DNA of 64,000 nt from Candidatus Methanoperedens sp. (lineage in GTDB: Archaea > Halobacteriota > Methanosarcinia > Methanosarcinales > Methanoperedenaceae): NCBI GenBank assembly GCA_027460525.1, contig JAPZAS010000017.1:1-64000 (forward strand). The letters are read 5' to 3'. Both the position numbers and the translations under genes were made by a program. The notes beneath the pieces are model-generated. The model was not told where the DNA came from, ran no database searches, and saw only the letters and a program-made list of their open reading frames with translations. Below are positions 28,035 to 36,768 of the stretch, piece after piece. Position 1 is the stretch's first letter; the number at the start of each line of letters is the position of its first letter.

Positions 28035-28843
28035 CGCAGGTTGAATCTTGCGACTATGCTATTTTTACTGTGTTCAACTTGCTCTATTACGATGGTTTTT
28101 CCTGTATTTTTGGCAACTATGCACGCTATCAGACTGCAAAAAGAACACCCGATATCGCATATACGCGGCGCTTCTTTAGATACCTTATCGCATAGATTTA
28201 TATAAACGGGTTCGTTGACTTTTACAGTTATAGAGCTGCCCTGCATTACCTCCACGCTTTGCGCCAGTTCAAGTCCCTCTACAAGCACATCATTTAAAGC
28301 CTGCGCCAGGTCGCTCCAATCCGCCCCTTTTTTTTCTGCCATCTGCATAAGGGAATATCCGAGCGGGATAAGTACTAAAGCAGTGCTGCTGGGTTCATCA
28401 CCTGCCTGAAAAGTTCTCTGTGGAATCTTCTCAGGGATTTTATAATCAGACCTGAGAGGAAGAATAACCCTTATTTCATTATCTGCCAAAATATAAATCC
28501 CTTTTGAATATATTTGAAGCTCCTGTATGATATTGTTTATGACAATAATGCTGGAAAGGACGCTTTTCTCCATGAGATCTTCCCTGACGAACCTCTCCGG
28601 ACTGAGAAAAAGAGAGATAATGCCGAGGTAAGTAGTACCAAGACCTGCGAATAAAAGGATAGAGGCAAGTGTAGTATTATTGTAAGTGAAATAAGAGAGT
28701 GCAAGAGTTATAGCCCCGAAAAATATCAATGTATACCCTGTGTTTCTATATTCATTTTTTTTTGCCAGCCCGTGCTCAGCCCTCAGCCTCTCATTCTCTC
28801 TTTCCAGCTCAATCATCCTTTTTCTCAGTAATGCGTTTTCCAT
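28031..28843 (-). CDS. Coiled-coil membrane protein of unknown function
   Basis: The 270 residues start with a charged coiled coil (LLRKRMIELERENERLRAEH), then two membrane helices (TLIFFGAITLALSYF and TLASILLFAGLGTTYLGIIS). A cytoplasmic alpha/beta domain follows, with a cysteine-rich stretch, ICDIGCSFCSLIACIV, near residue 230. I do not recognise the family; the C-terminal part recalls small ligand-binding domains of the V4R kind, without proof. It overlaps the DUF58 gene and is the last gene of the MoxR operon. Confidence 0.65.
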   Translation of the reverse strand: MENALLRKRMIELERENERLRAEHGLAKKNEYRNTGYTLIFFGAITLALSYFTYNNTTLASILLFAGLGTTYLGIISLFLSPERFVREDLMEKSVLSSIIVINNIIQELQIYSKGIYILADNEIRVILPLRSDYKIPEKIPQRTFQAGDEPSSTALVLIPLGYSLMQMAEKKGADWSDLAQALNDVLVEGLELAQSVEVMQGSSITVKVNEPVYINLCDKVSKEAPRICDIGCSFCSLIACIVAKNTGKTIVIEQVEHSKNSIVARFNLR

Positions 28844-30222
28844 CTATATACCGCCTGATTGATTATTTGTTCAGGCTTATCTCCCGGGCAAGCTTCCACA
28901 ACTTTCACGCCCTTAAGCCGTTTGAATTTTTCAATTTTTTTCTGAAATCTCATGTATTCCTGGTAATGTCCCTCCAGTTCAAGTACATCGTATGCCCTGA
29001 ACATAACCGACGATGTTGCTATTAAAAGAACCTTGTTTCCATAATAAGTTGCAAGGCGTATACTTTCAATCAACGGCGCATCGTATCGTTCTGTTATTAT
29101 ACAGATCATGGAGGGTGTCTTTGAAAAATTTATCACGCGTTTTATTGCCTGGTAAATTCCCTGCTTTTCCATAGCCTTTAAGTGTTCCGAATTCTCGACA
29201 AAAAATGGAGCAAGTAAAGAAAAAAATTCATCTTTTGACGAACTCAATTTTTGCCCAAATGCCTTTATCTCCCCCATATCCATAGCCATGGCATATGGCT
29301 TACTCTCTTTCTGTTCCAGTGAAAAAAGATTTCTCGATATTTCAAACCGTTTTTTTCCTTTTTTTATTAAAGTCTGATTCGTAATGCGGTCATGCGTAAA
29401 CGTTAGCAGACCTACAGGTTGATCGTTACCTTCTGCCTGCTGAATCAGATAATTTGCCATCCTGACAGCATTGCCGAGATTGCTATCCGGGTTGGATGTC
29501 TTGCTGTGATCAACCAGAACAAACACCGGAAGCCCGATGTCTGATTCGAACTCTCTTGTAAACATGCTGTTAAGCCTCAAACTCGTTTTCCAGTCTATAC
29601 GCTTGAAGTCGTCTCCCAGCATGTAATTTCTAATGTTGGCAACTTCAATGCCCATACCTTTTTGTTTTGACTTGCCTGAACCATAGAGTGAAGAAATATA
29701 CTGAGCTAAAATAGATCTTTTTGATAAAACCGGTGGGTAAATGCTGACTTCTGCCCTGCTTTCAAGAGTCATGCTATGCTCAAACATGTGAAAATTGCTT
29801 CCGAGATGGATATAGGACTCTGAAAATGAATGCGTTCCGCGCTTGATTGCGCATAACCTGTAGCAGATATTATGATAGGAACTCCCAGCATCGATCTTTC
29901 TTGTCACATCTCCAGAAACAAGCGTAAAAGCGTCAGGATATACGTCTTTAAAATATATGTTTTTTAAGTTTTTAGCTTTAATTTTTAACTCCATCTTTAC
30001 ATCCAGAAAATTATCCTGGAACATTCTATTTTTACTGATATTTCTTATTGCATATGAATCGAATGCATCGACCGCAATCAAAAAGCTCACCAGATCAAAA
30101 AACAGAATGATAGCTATAGCAATGCCTGCTGCATAAAATAATGGGTTTGTAGTTATTAAACCCAACATCAGGAAAATAAATATAAAAACTATGGCATTTT
30201 TTCCTCTATGCTTGAGATGCAT
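28825..30222 (-). CDS. DUF58 domain protein (von Willebrand-like), MoxR partner
   Basis: Two membrane helices near the N-terminus (IVFIFIFLMLGLITTNPLF) precede the DUF58 signature RNYMLGDDFKRIDWKTSLRL and a vWA-like segment with PVFVLVDHSKTSNPDSNL, which resembles a MIDAS site. Length 465 is typical for archaeal members. MoxR/DUF58 pairs act as chaperone-like systems in assembly or metal insertion of partner complexes. It lies three bases downstream of the MoxR gene. Confidence 0.85.
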   Translation of the reverse strand: MHLKHRGKNAIVFIFIFLMLGLITTNPLFYAAGIAIAIILFFDLVSFLIAVDAFDSYAIRNISKNRMFQDNFLDVKMELKIKAKNLKNIYFKDVYPDAFTLVSGDVTRKIDAGSSYHNICYRLCAIKRGTHSFSESYIHLGSNFHMFEHSMTLESRAEVSIYPPVLSKRSILAQYISSLYGSGKSKQKGMGIEVANIRNYMLGDDFKRIDWKTSLRLNSMFTREFESDIGLPVFVLVDHSKTSNPDSNLGNAVRMANYLIQQAEGNDQPVGLLTFTHDRITNQTLIKKGKKRFEISRNLFSLEQKESKPYAMAMDMGEIKAFGQKLSSSKDEFFSLLAPFFVENSEHLKAMEKQGIYQAIKRVINFSKTPSMICIITERYDAPLIESIRLATYYGNKVLLIATSSVMFRAYDVLELEGHYQEYMRFQKKIEKFKRLKGVKVVEACPGDKPEQIINQAVYRWKTHY

Positions 30223-30224
30223 TT

Positions 30225-31166
30225 TTACACAACTTCCACCTGGTTTAAAATATTCTGGATAATCTCGTTTACAGTTATTCCGCCGAGTTCTGAATCAGGC
30301 GTTAAAATCAAGCGGTGCCTCAGTACAACCGGGAGTAGATATTTGACGTCGTCAGGAATAACGTATGACCTGCCACGGATTGCTGCGAAGGATTTTGATG
30401 CGTTGAGAAGCGCAATAGATGCCCTGGGACTTGCACCAATCAAAAGATCCTTGTTCTTCCTCGTATTTATAACCAGATTCCTGATGTATCGCATTACTTT
30501 CTCATCTATATACACTTTTTTCACAGCCGCTATAAGGTCGTTGATTTGCTCTGGAGCGGTCACTTTTCTTATTTCGCTCGATATTCCGTTATCTTTTCGG
30601 ATGAGTATATCGAGTTCTTCCTTTTCATCAGGGTATCCCACATCGAGTTTAAACAGAAACCTGTCGATCTGCGCTTCAGGAAGTGGATACGTCCCCTCCA
30701 GGTCTATCGGGTTCTGGGTTGCGATAACCATAAAGGGCACAGGCACTCTCATGGTCGTTCCCTCAAGCGTGACCTGTCTTTCTTCCATGCATTCCAGCAG
30801 GGCGGATTGGGATTTCGGAGAGGCACGGTTGATTTCGTCTGCCAGCACAATGTTAGCAAAAACAGGACCTTTTCTGAGCTCAAAGCTCCCTGTCTTTTGA
30901 TTATAGATATACGTGCCTGTGATATCCGCTGGCATTATATCAGGAGTGAACTGAATCCTCTTGAAATCACAGCCAAGCACTGAGGCAAATGTCTTGGCAA
31001 TAGTTGTTTTCGCAACACCGGGATAACCCTCCATGAGAATGTTCCCCTCTGAAAGAAGGCATATTATAAGGTAATTGATAAGGTCGGTTTTTCCTATGAC
31101 CACTTTGCTTACCTCATCAAAAATAGCTCTGATTGTATGCTGAACCTTTAATAATTCATTTTCCAT
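30225..31166 (-). CDS. MoxR-family AAA+ ATPase
   Basis: The 313-residue ATPase has Walker A MEGYPGVAKTT (about 41-51), Walker B IVLADEINRASPK, sensor 1 VIATQNPIDLEGTYPLPEAQ and sensor 2 GASPRAS. These are diagnostic MoxR blocks. Start and stop overlap or abut the neighbours, showing one operon with the DUF58, DUF4350 and DUF4129 genes. Confidence 0.92.
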   Translation of the reverse strand: MENELLKVQHTIRAIFDEVSKVVIGKTDLINYLIICLLSEGNILMEGYPGVAKTTIAKTFASVLGCDFKRIQFTPDIMPADITGTYIYNQKTGSFELRKGPVFANIVLADEINRASPKSQSALLECMEERQVTLEGTTMRVPVPFMVIATQNPIDLEGTYPLPEAQIDRFLFKLDVGYPDEKEELDILIRKDNGISSEIRKVTAPEQINDLIAAVKKVYIDEKVMRYIRNLVINTRKNKDLLIGASPRASIALLNASKSFAAIRGRSYVIPDDVKYLLPVVLRHRLILTPDSELGGITVNEIIQNILNQVEVV

Positions 31167-32158
31167 TATTTCTCTTTCTTTAGTTTGTTTTTAAAAAGCA
31201 TCAGTTTTCGCTCGCTCCATTTATGTCTTTTTAAGATATCTGAAATTATATTCTCTTCATCCAGTTCACAATAACCATGGTCATTTGTTTTATCTCTTCC
31301 GAATAGACCTATCTTGCCTCTGTTCGTATATAAAAATGCCAGAGATACTATAATACCTGCCAACAGGTATTGAGCATAAGGATCTGTCTTTATCAGGTAA
31401 TCAATATTAGAAACAGGCGGCATTCGACCGCCCTCATCAAAAATTACTGTAGTTCGATTTTCCACAAATTCTCCGAGCAGACGCTTGTTCTCTTCCATCG
31501 GGAGCATGCTGTTTATAAATATACTGGGGTCGGCTATTGCTATTATCTTGCCTCTGCCATAGGGGAAATAAGCTATCACAGGATACGAACCCGGTTGCCC
31601 ACGCTGTGATTCATTTTCAGAAAGCCTGCCAAACCTGCTTGTACTGGCGAGTACTTCAATTGATTTATCTGTTATTACAAGGGATGTCGGATAATTCATC
31701 GTGATGTTGCTCACGTTTCCAATGCTTGTTGCTGCTACCGGGAATGTGGAGTTCTTCCAGAAGCTTACATCATCCTGCAGGAGCATATTAGAAAATGAGA
31801 CAGAAGTTGTAAATCTATTGAGAAGCTCATTTCCTGAGCCGAAATCATCCGAAAGGAGGAGTAGCCCGCCTGCTTCTACAAATTTCCTGATCGTATAAAT
31901 GTCTTTTTCTGAAAAATTGCCCCTTGGCCCAAGAATGACAAATGCAGTTTCACCGGGTGCGAAGGATACAAGATCGCTGCGAACCGGCATTGCTATAACT
32001 CGATGATGTTCAGATATAAGAATTCTGATCTGCATGCCTCCATTCCAATCTGGATTGTATGTGCTGAAGTCCGCCGTGCTCTCGGAGAACCTGAAAGTGC
32101 CTATAAGTATGAGGATAGATGCGATTAACAATAATATTTTCTTATTTATTTTTTTCAT
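31166..32158 (-). CDS. DUF4350 membrane-anchored protein
   Basis: An N-terminal helix (ILLLIASILILIGTFRF) is followed by a DUF4350-like extracytoplasmic domain: FVILGPRGNFSEKDIYTIRK then FVEAGGLLLLSDDFGSGNEL and YFPYGRGKIIAIADPSIFIN. A second helix (YLLAGIIVSLAFLYT) leads to a charged tail. Such proteins regularly sit between MoxR/DUF58 and DUF4129 genes, as here. Confidence 0.8.
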   Translation of the reverse strand: MKKINKKILLLIASILILIGTFRFSESTADFSTYNPDWNGGMQIRILISEHHRVIAMPVRSDLVSFAPGETAFVILGPRGNFSEKDIYTIRKFVEAGGLLLLSDDFGSGNELLNRFTTSVSFSNMLLQDDVSFWKNSTFPVAATSIGNVSNITMNYPTSLVITDKSIEVLASTSRFGRLSENESQRGQPGSYPVIAYFPYGRGKIIAIADPSIFINSMLPMEENKRLLGEFVENRTTVIFDEGGRMPPVSNIDYLIKTDPYAQYLLAGIIVSLAFLYTNRGKIGLFGRDKTNDHGYCELDEENIISDILKRHKWSERKLMLFKNKLKKEK

Positions 32159-34475
32159 TGCTTAAATTATGAATTTTTCTTAATAAATCTACAGCTTTTA
32201 CAGCTTGCTCAGCATCCATCTTTCTGCTGCTGTACATGGCAGTTTCATACAGCTCGGTAAGCTTCAGGAAATCATCTGCAACTGCTGGCATGCTGCTTTT
32301 TGCAATATTGTAAAACTCCCAGTGGGTTTGTTGCGGAGCACTTTTGATTCCGGAATATGTTGAAACGCAATCTTTTGCATCTTTGTAGGAATATAAAATC
32401 GATTCTTTGAATTGTTTTTGTTCAATAAGATTTTCCAGATGTGCATAAACCTTGATTAACATATCCTGTTCCTGTACTTGCACTGCTGTCTCTTCTGGTT
32501 TTTGTTTTATTTCAGCTTCTTTCAGAGGCTCATGTGTAATTGGAGGCGTTTCTGTTTTTGTCCCACTGCCAATTCGTACTTTAATTGCTGATGCAAGAGC
32601 ATCGATCCATAACGAGAGCTCTTTTCTTAAATAGAAAATAATGATTATACTAATTGCTCCAAGTATTAAAAATAATATATTCCTACTATGCTCTGGTTTA
32701 GCTATTATTTCAACGGATATTGAATTTTCAGACGGCAAGAATGGCGAATCTCCAGTGAATTTCACTGTAACAGTGTGGTTCCCCAAACTCGTATTTTTGT
32801 CAATCCAGAAGCTAAAGAAAAAATCGCCTCTGGTCACAACTGCAGCCCCCACTTCCTTTTCATCGAGGAGGGTACTTACCCTGGCATTCGGGACTTCAAG
32901 GTTCTTATCTGTTAACAGTTTCCCTGTTAGATTGAGATAATCCTGCTGATATGCAATCTTTGCCCCGGATATTATAATTGTAGTCGCTGTCTGCATCAGT
33001 GTTATTATTGTTTTATTACCGGATCGAAAGAGCGGCTGCTCTGATGGAATGAACTCGGCATTAACTACATGCTCGCCTTCAGCCATCGCCGGAACGTTGA
33101 AATTGTATTGATACAATCCTTTTTCATCGGTTTTAACATTCACAGGGGTTTTGTTATCGAGCTTTATAACAATGTCAGCATCAGTAATGCCTGATGAATT
33201 TTTCATAACCAAGCTTCCTGATAGAGTTAGGATATCGCCAAACTTGCCGCGGTCAGGGTCAGCCTTTATAGTAAGTGTGGTATTTTCAGGTATCACTTTT
33301 ATTGCCGTTGTGTTGCTGGATTGAAGAAGGAGCGGGTCGGATGAAATAAAATCCAGTTTAACTATATGCTCGCCTTCAGCTATCCCTTGAATTTTGAAAT
33401 CATGATCATACAACCCCTTTTCATCGGTTTTTACATTGGCAAGGGTTTTATTATCGAGCTTTATAACAATATCAGCATCAGCAACTCCTGATGAATTTCT
33501 TGCAACTAAGCTTCCTGATAGGTTCAGGATATCACCGAACTTGCCGTGGTCAGGGTTGGCTTTGATTGTAAGTGTAGTATTTGTTTGTTTAATAAAAAAC
33601 GAGCCTCTGGCAGATGATTCTAATAGCGGTTCATTAACAGGAACGAAATTCACCTGCACAGGGTAAACGCCGGGTTTTTTATTTGATATTTTATATGTGA
33701 AATTGTATTTTCCATTCTTATCAGTAGAAATTTTAACGACTTCGTTATCTATTTTAATTGCCAGGCTGGCGTCCGGAACACCAGAACCATTCCCGGGCAA
33801 TGTCAGGTTGCCTTTTATATATATAGCATCCCCCAGTTCGCCTCCCGGAGGAGAGACTGAAAGTAAAGTTTCAGTTTCATCGAAAAGCGTCAGCTCAACA
33901 GTTAGCCATCGCTTCTGGATCTCATTCAACGTGCTGTTAAAGGATAATAATCCATTCTGGTAAAGCGTGATATTCACGCCAGGATACTGCGCCACAGCCT
34001 CCATTATAAGTTCCTGCTGCAGGGAACTGAGATTCCCGACAATATTACTGGCTTTGAGCGCTATCTGGATTGCCCTATCAGTCTGGTTGTTCTGGTATGC
34101 GAGTTTTCCCTCTTCGTAGAGAGAGCGCAGCTGGTTAATCTGATCAGTAGTCAGGTTCAACGTATTCGCGCTTTTTTTTAGTTCTGTATAAACATCGCCA
34201 TTAATTCCAATTAAAATGTTATCATTCTCTTTCAATGTTCTCAGGTAGCTCTCGAAATTTTCCTGAGCGCCTTTGATATCCCCCTTGTTCAACGAGATGA
34301 ATACTCCTGACCAGTAGGACAGCAATTCGTTGATAAGCAGCACCTGCTGCGCCTGAAGGTTTGCAGTAGAAGCGGTAACATTGGCAGGATTTATATGGGA
34401 AGGAATACCTCCCGATGCTGGTATGATTACAGCGGAAATTATTAAGAAAACCAGCAGGATATTCAAGTCTTTCAT
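32142..34475 (-). CDS. Ig-repeat membrane protein with C-terminal DUF4129
   Basis: The 777-residue protein has a signal peptide (ILLVFLIISAVIIPASGG), a helical region (about 30-205), then four Ig-like beta domains of about 95 residues. Two of these are close copies, marked by TLTIKANPDHGKFGDILNLS and TLTIKADPDRGKFGDILTLS. A membrane helix (NILFLILGAISIIIIFYL) at about residue 600 precedes a cytoplasmic domain whose THWEFYNIAK and LTELYETAMYSSRKM fit DUF4129. It is the first gene of the operon. The hairpin-rich repeat at 34.5 kb lies in its upstream region. Confidence 0.8.
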   Translation of the reverse strand: MKDLNILLVFLIISAVIIPASGGIPSHINPANVTASTANLQAQQVLLINELLSYWSGVFISLNKGDIKGAQENFESYLRTLKENDNILIGINGDVYTELKKSANTLNLTTDQINQLRSLYEEGKLAYQNNQTDRAIQIALKASNIVGNLSSLQQELIMEAVAQYPGVNITLYQNGLLSFNSTLNEIQKRWLTVELTLFDETETLLSVSPPGGELGDAIYIKGNLTLPGNGSGVPDASLAIKIDNEVVKISTDKNGKYNFTYKISNKKPGVYPVQVNFVPVNEPLLESSARGSFFIKQTNTTLTIKANPDHGKFGDILNLSGSLVARNSSGVADADIVIKLDNKTLANVKTDEKGLYDHDFKIQGIAEGEHIVKLDFISSDPLLLQSSNTTAIKVIPENTTLTIKADPDRGKFGDILTLSGSLVMKNSSGITDADIVIKLDNKTPVNVKTDEKGLYQYNFNVPAMAEGEHVVNAEFIPSEQPLFRSGNKTIITLMQTATTIIISGAKIAYQQDYLNLTGKLLTDKNLEVPNARVSTLLDEKEVGAAVVTRGDFFFSFWIDKNTSLGNHTVTVKFTGDSPFLPSENSISVEIIAKPEHSRNILFLILGAISIIIIFYLRKELSLWIDALASAIKVRIGSGTKTETPPITHEPLKEAEIKQKPEETAVQVQEQDMLIKVYAHLENLIEQKQFKESILYSYKDAKDCVSTYSGIKSAPQQTHWEFYNIAKSSMPAVADDFLKLTELYETAMYSSRKMDAEQAVKAVDLLRKIHNLSNEKNK

Positions 34476-34489
34476 AAAGGGTTACGCCC

Positions 34490-34652
34490 CTTTATGACGT
34501 CCCGAGTCACGCCTCGGGAGGGCGTGTCAGGGTATGGCGCACTATATCCGTCGTTTGAGAACCGAAACATCGGTTCACGCAGTATCCACGTATGCCTGCG
34601 GGCATACGTGTCTGCGAAGTAAAGCGGCGCAACGGTTTTTGATAAAACTTTC
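34490..34652 (-). repeat. Hairpin-rich repeat element, copy 1
   Basis: Three strong stems are visible: CCCGAG/CTCGGG (34501-34518), AACCGA/TCGGTT (34560-34575) and the 10-bp CACGTATGCC/GGCATACGTG (34587-34610). They are followed by TTTGATAAAACTTTC (34638-34652). The last two stems and the tail recur in the same order at 61.2 kb, and the first stem recurs at 62.3 and 63.2 kb. Here it lies between the DUF4129-type gene start and the small membrane gene, so it is probably transcribed as a leader. Confidence 0.6.
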
Positions 34653-34668
34653 CTAATGTTCTTCATAT

Positions 34669-34941
34669 TCACCCAATTATCTTCATCACTTTTTTTATCA
34701 CTATATAGGAGAATGCTATTGCTCCTGCGAGCACAATCCATTTTAACCTCTGTTTCCATTCAGGCTTGAAGTTGAATGGTGCTGTGATTTCAACAAGCAC
34801 CAGAAAGCCTATCAAATTCAGAACAAAAAAAATCTCAATATCAAGATTATTAGCTATTATTAAGAAAAACAATACTATGAACATCCATGCGGAAAGCATG
34901 TATATAAAGCGATGTTGTCTATGAATAGAGGCCATCACCAA
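34669..34941 (-). CDS. Small membrane protein
   Basis: The 90 residues contain three hydrophobic segments (YMLSAWMFIVLFFLIIA, IFFVLNLIGFLVLVEI, WIVLAGAIAFSYIVI) and a basic end, KKVMKIIG. The family is not recognised. A second in-frame ATG at 34935 could be the true start. It may be the first gene of the MoxR-operon transcript, 190 bases upstream of the DUF4129 gene, or a separate unit. Confidence 0.6.
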   Translation of the reverse strand: MVMASIHRQHRFIYMLSAWMFIVLFFLIIANNLDIEIFFVLNLIGFLVLVEITAPFNFKPEWKQRLKWIVLAGAIAFSYIVIKKVMKIIG

Positions 34942-35008
34942 GAGATACGACTTTTAACTATTATAACCTTCCATAATAAATATCAACAATGCCAGCGTTT
35001 AAAAATTT

Positions 35009-36211
35009 ATGATTGCCCTGCGGAATCTTTCCTATAACAAATTTAGAACGTTCCTGTCGATCACAGGCATCGCTTTTGCAGTAATTTCAATCATACTTCT
35101 GGGATCGATAGGCAACGGGCTCATGACGACTGGTGAAAAGACCCTTGAGCGAAGCAGCATGCAGATGTGGATTACAGGAAAGACCTTTGATCTTCAGTCA
35201 CAGTTTTCAGGGGGTTATGAGGGAAAGATCACTTATGCCCATAAGCTTGAGAAGGAACTTTTAAAGAACAGCAATATTAAAAGAGCGATTCCCGTGCTGA
35301 CCGAGATAGTGTATGCTTACAGGGAAGGGGCAGAACCGAAAGCTGTATTCGGTCTTGGGATCGAAGAAACCAGCGGCAGTTTTGTCTCAATTCTGCAGGG
35401 GGAAGGTCTTGCAGGCGATACCCATTACAACAATGGCATCTATAGCGGTCCCTTAAAGGGGGAAATACTGCTGGACGGAAGGGCCTCCAGATTTCTGGGG
35501 GCAAATATCGGGGATACGCTGTATGTGGGAAAAACGCTGACTGAGGCCCGCAATCAGAAATTCAAGGTAGTGGGGCTTACGAATTCGTTATCAAGCTTCA
35601 GCTCCGGCCCCATGGTCGTTTTTTATCTTTCAGAACTCCAGGACATATCCGGGAACAATTATTATGATACCGTGAATCTCATAACGCTCAGGCTGAAAGA
35701 CCCTTCCAGAGCCGAAGAGACACAGAAAAAATTGGAGGCACAATACCCGGATTATACCGTGAGCACAAACCTGAACCTGCTAAAGAAGATAGTCAAGCAA
35801 AATTTCCCTATCCTGGCAAGCGCAATTTCGATTGTTGCCCTGGCAGTAATCATGGGATTGATCCTGGTGGTGAACACGGTGCTTTTGTCATTGAACGAAA
35901 GGAAGAATGAGATAGGGATTTTAGCGGTGATGGGTATCAAGAGGCGTTCCATATTCATGTATGTGGGGTTTGAAGGGTTCCTGATATGCATAATAGGCGG
36001 GGTTACAGGGGTCTTGCTGAGCTTTCCTCTTGCAGGGATACTGAACATGATAGTCTATAAGATGGTGGGATTCAACAACCTCGTTCTGATCGATTATACC
36101 TATATTTACATGGGTCTTGCGGTAGCGATCTTCTCAGGACTTCTGACGAGCTTTCTTGCCGTAATGCAGATAAGCCGGATGAACAAAGCCGAGCTGCTGA
36201 GAAGCGTGTAG
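35009..36211 (+). CDS. FtsX/MacB-type ABC permease without adjacent ATPase
   Basis: The 400 residues match the 25.9-kb permease in layout: an N-terminal helix (TFLSITGIAFAVISIILLGS), a large outer domain and three C-terminal helices around LNERKNEIGILAVMGIKRRS. Shared blocks include the outer-domain VFGLGIEE and VFYLSELQDISGN (compare HLSELQELTGN). No ATPase gene is next to it; the ATPase at 25.3 kb could serve both permeases (inference). It is divergent from the small membrane gene. Confidence 0.85.
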   Translation: MIALRNLSYNKFRTFLSITGIAFAVISIILLGSIGNGLMTTGEKTLERSSMQMWITGKTFDLQSQFSGGYEGKITYAHKLEKELLKNSNIKRAIPVLTEIVYAYREGAEPKAVFGLGIEETSGSFVSILQGEGLAGDTHYNNGIYSGPLKGEILLDGRASRFLGANIGDTLYVGKTLTEARNQKFKVVGLTNSLSSFSSGPMVVFYLSELQDISGNNYYDTVNLITLRLKDPSRAEETQKKLEAQYPDYTVSTNLNLLKKIVKQNFPILASAISIVALAVIMGLILVVNTVLLSLNERKNEIGILAVMGIKRRSIFMYVGFEGFLICIIGGVTGVLLSFPLAGILNMIVYKMVGFNNLVLIDYTYIYMGLAVAIFSGLLTSFLAVMQISRMNKAELLRSV

Positions 36212-36768
36212 GACGTGTCTTTCAAACAATTAACTGCGCTGGGCAGTCCCCAGACCCCAATATTTGAGAAATAATCCAGCGCGAATATGGTGTCTGGACA
36301 TTCGTCCAGAGTCAGGGATTGTGCTCTCGCCAAAAATATATCCTGTGGTAAGGGTCTATTCCCTTTAAAAGATTTAGTCCAATTCAAAACACCAAGGAGA
36401 TCAGGGCAAGTTATGAAACAATAGCGATGTAGTTTTCGATCTGGAAGCGAAATAATAATCGTATCTAACAGCCGACTACAGTGATATTACAATTAAATCA
36501 AATTTTTCTTAGCTAATCGGAACTTGTTCTCTACACGTACAGTATTTTCATAATATTTTGACCCTGGTTGCATACTCGCTAAAAAAAATTGCACCGTGAA
36601 AATAATGATAATTAAAAATATGATAATCATGATTATAATCAACTATAATTTATAATAAGAAAGATTTAAATATCAATAAGGATTACCAATAGATTGGTGG
36701 AGATGCGATAACATCGTAAAATAATCTACTAACCACCATCTTCTCCAAAAAAAGAGGGGAGGTCCGCA
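36212..36768. other. AT-rich intergenic region with leader of the GT2 gene
   Basis: I see no gene in the first 400 bases. A self-complementary ATAATCATGATTAT lies at about 36623-36636. AGATTTAAATATC near 36662-36674 is a possible TATA box. The stretch 36690-36745 contains GGTGG and CCACC segments that could pair in a leader hairpin, and GAGGGGAGG directly precedes the start codon. Confidence 0.4.

Noticed and set aside
34472-34759. A 95-codon leftward frame across the hairpin repeat
   Set aside because: It reads through palindromes and part of the small membrane gene in another frame; the RNA or repeat explanation fits better.
36106-36387. A 93-codon leftward frame after the second FtsX-type permease
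   Set aside because: It overlaps the permease end in antisense and lacks a ribosome site.
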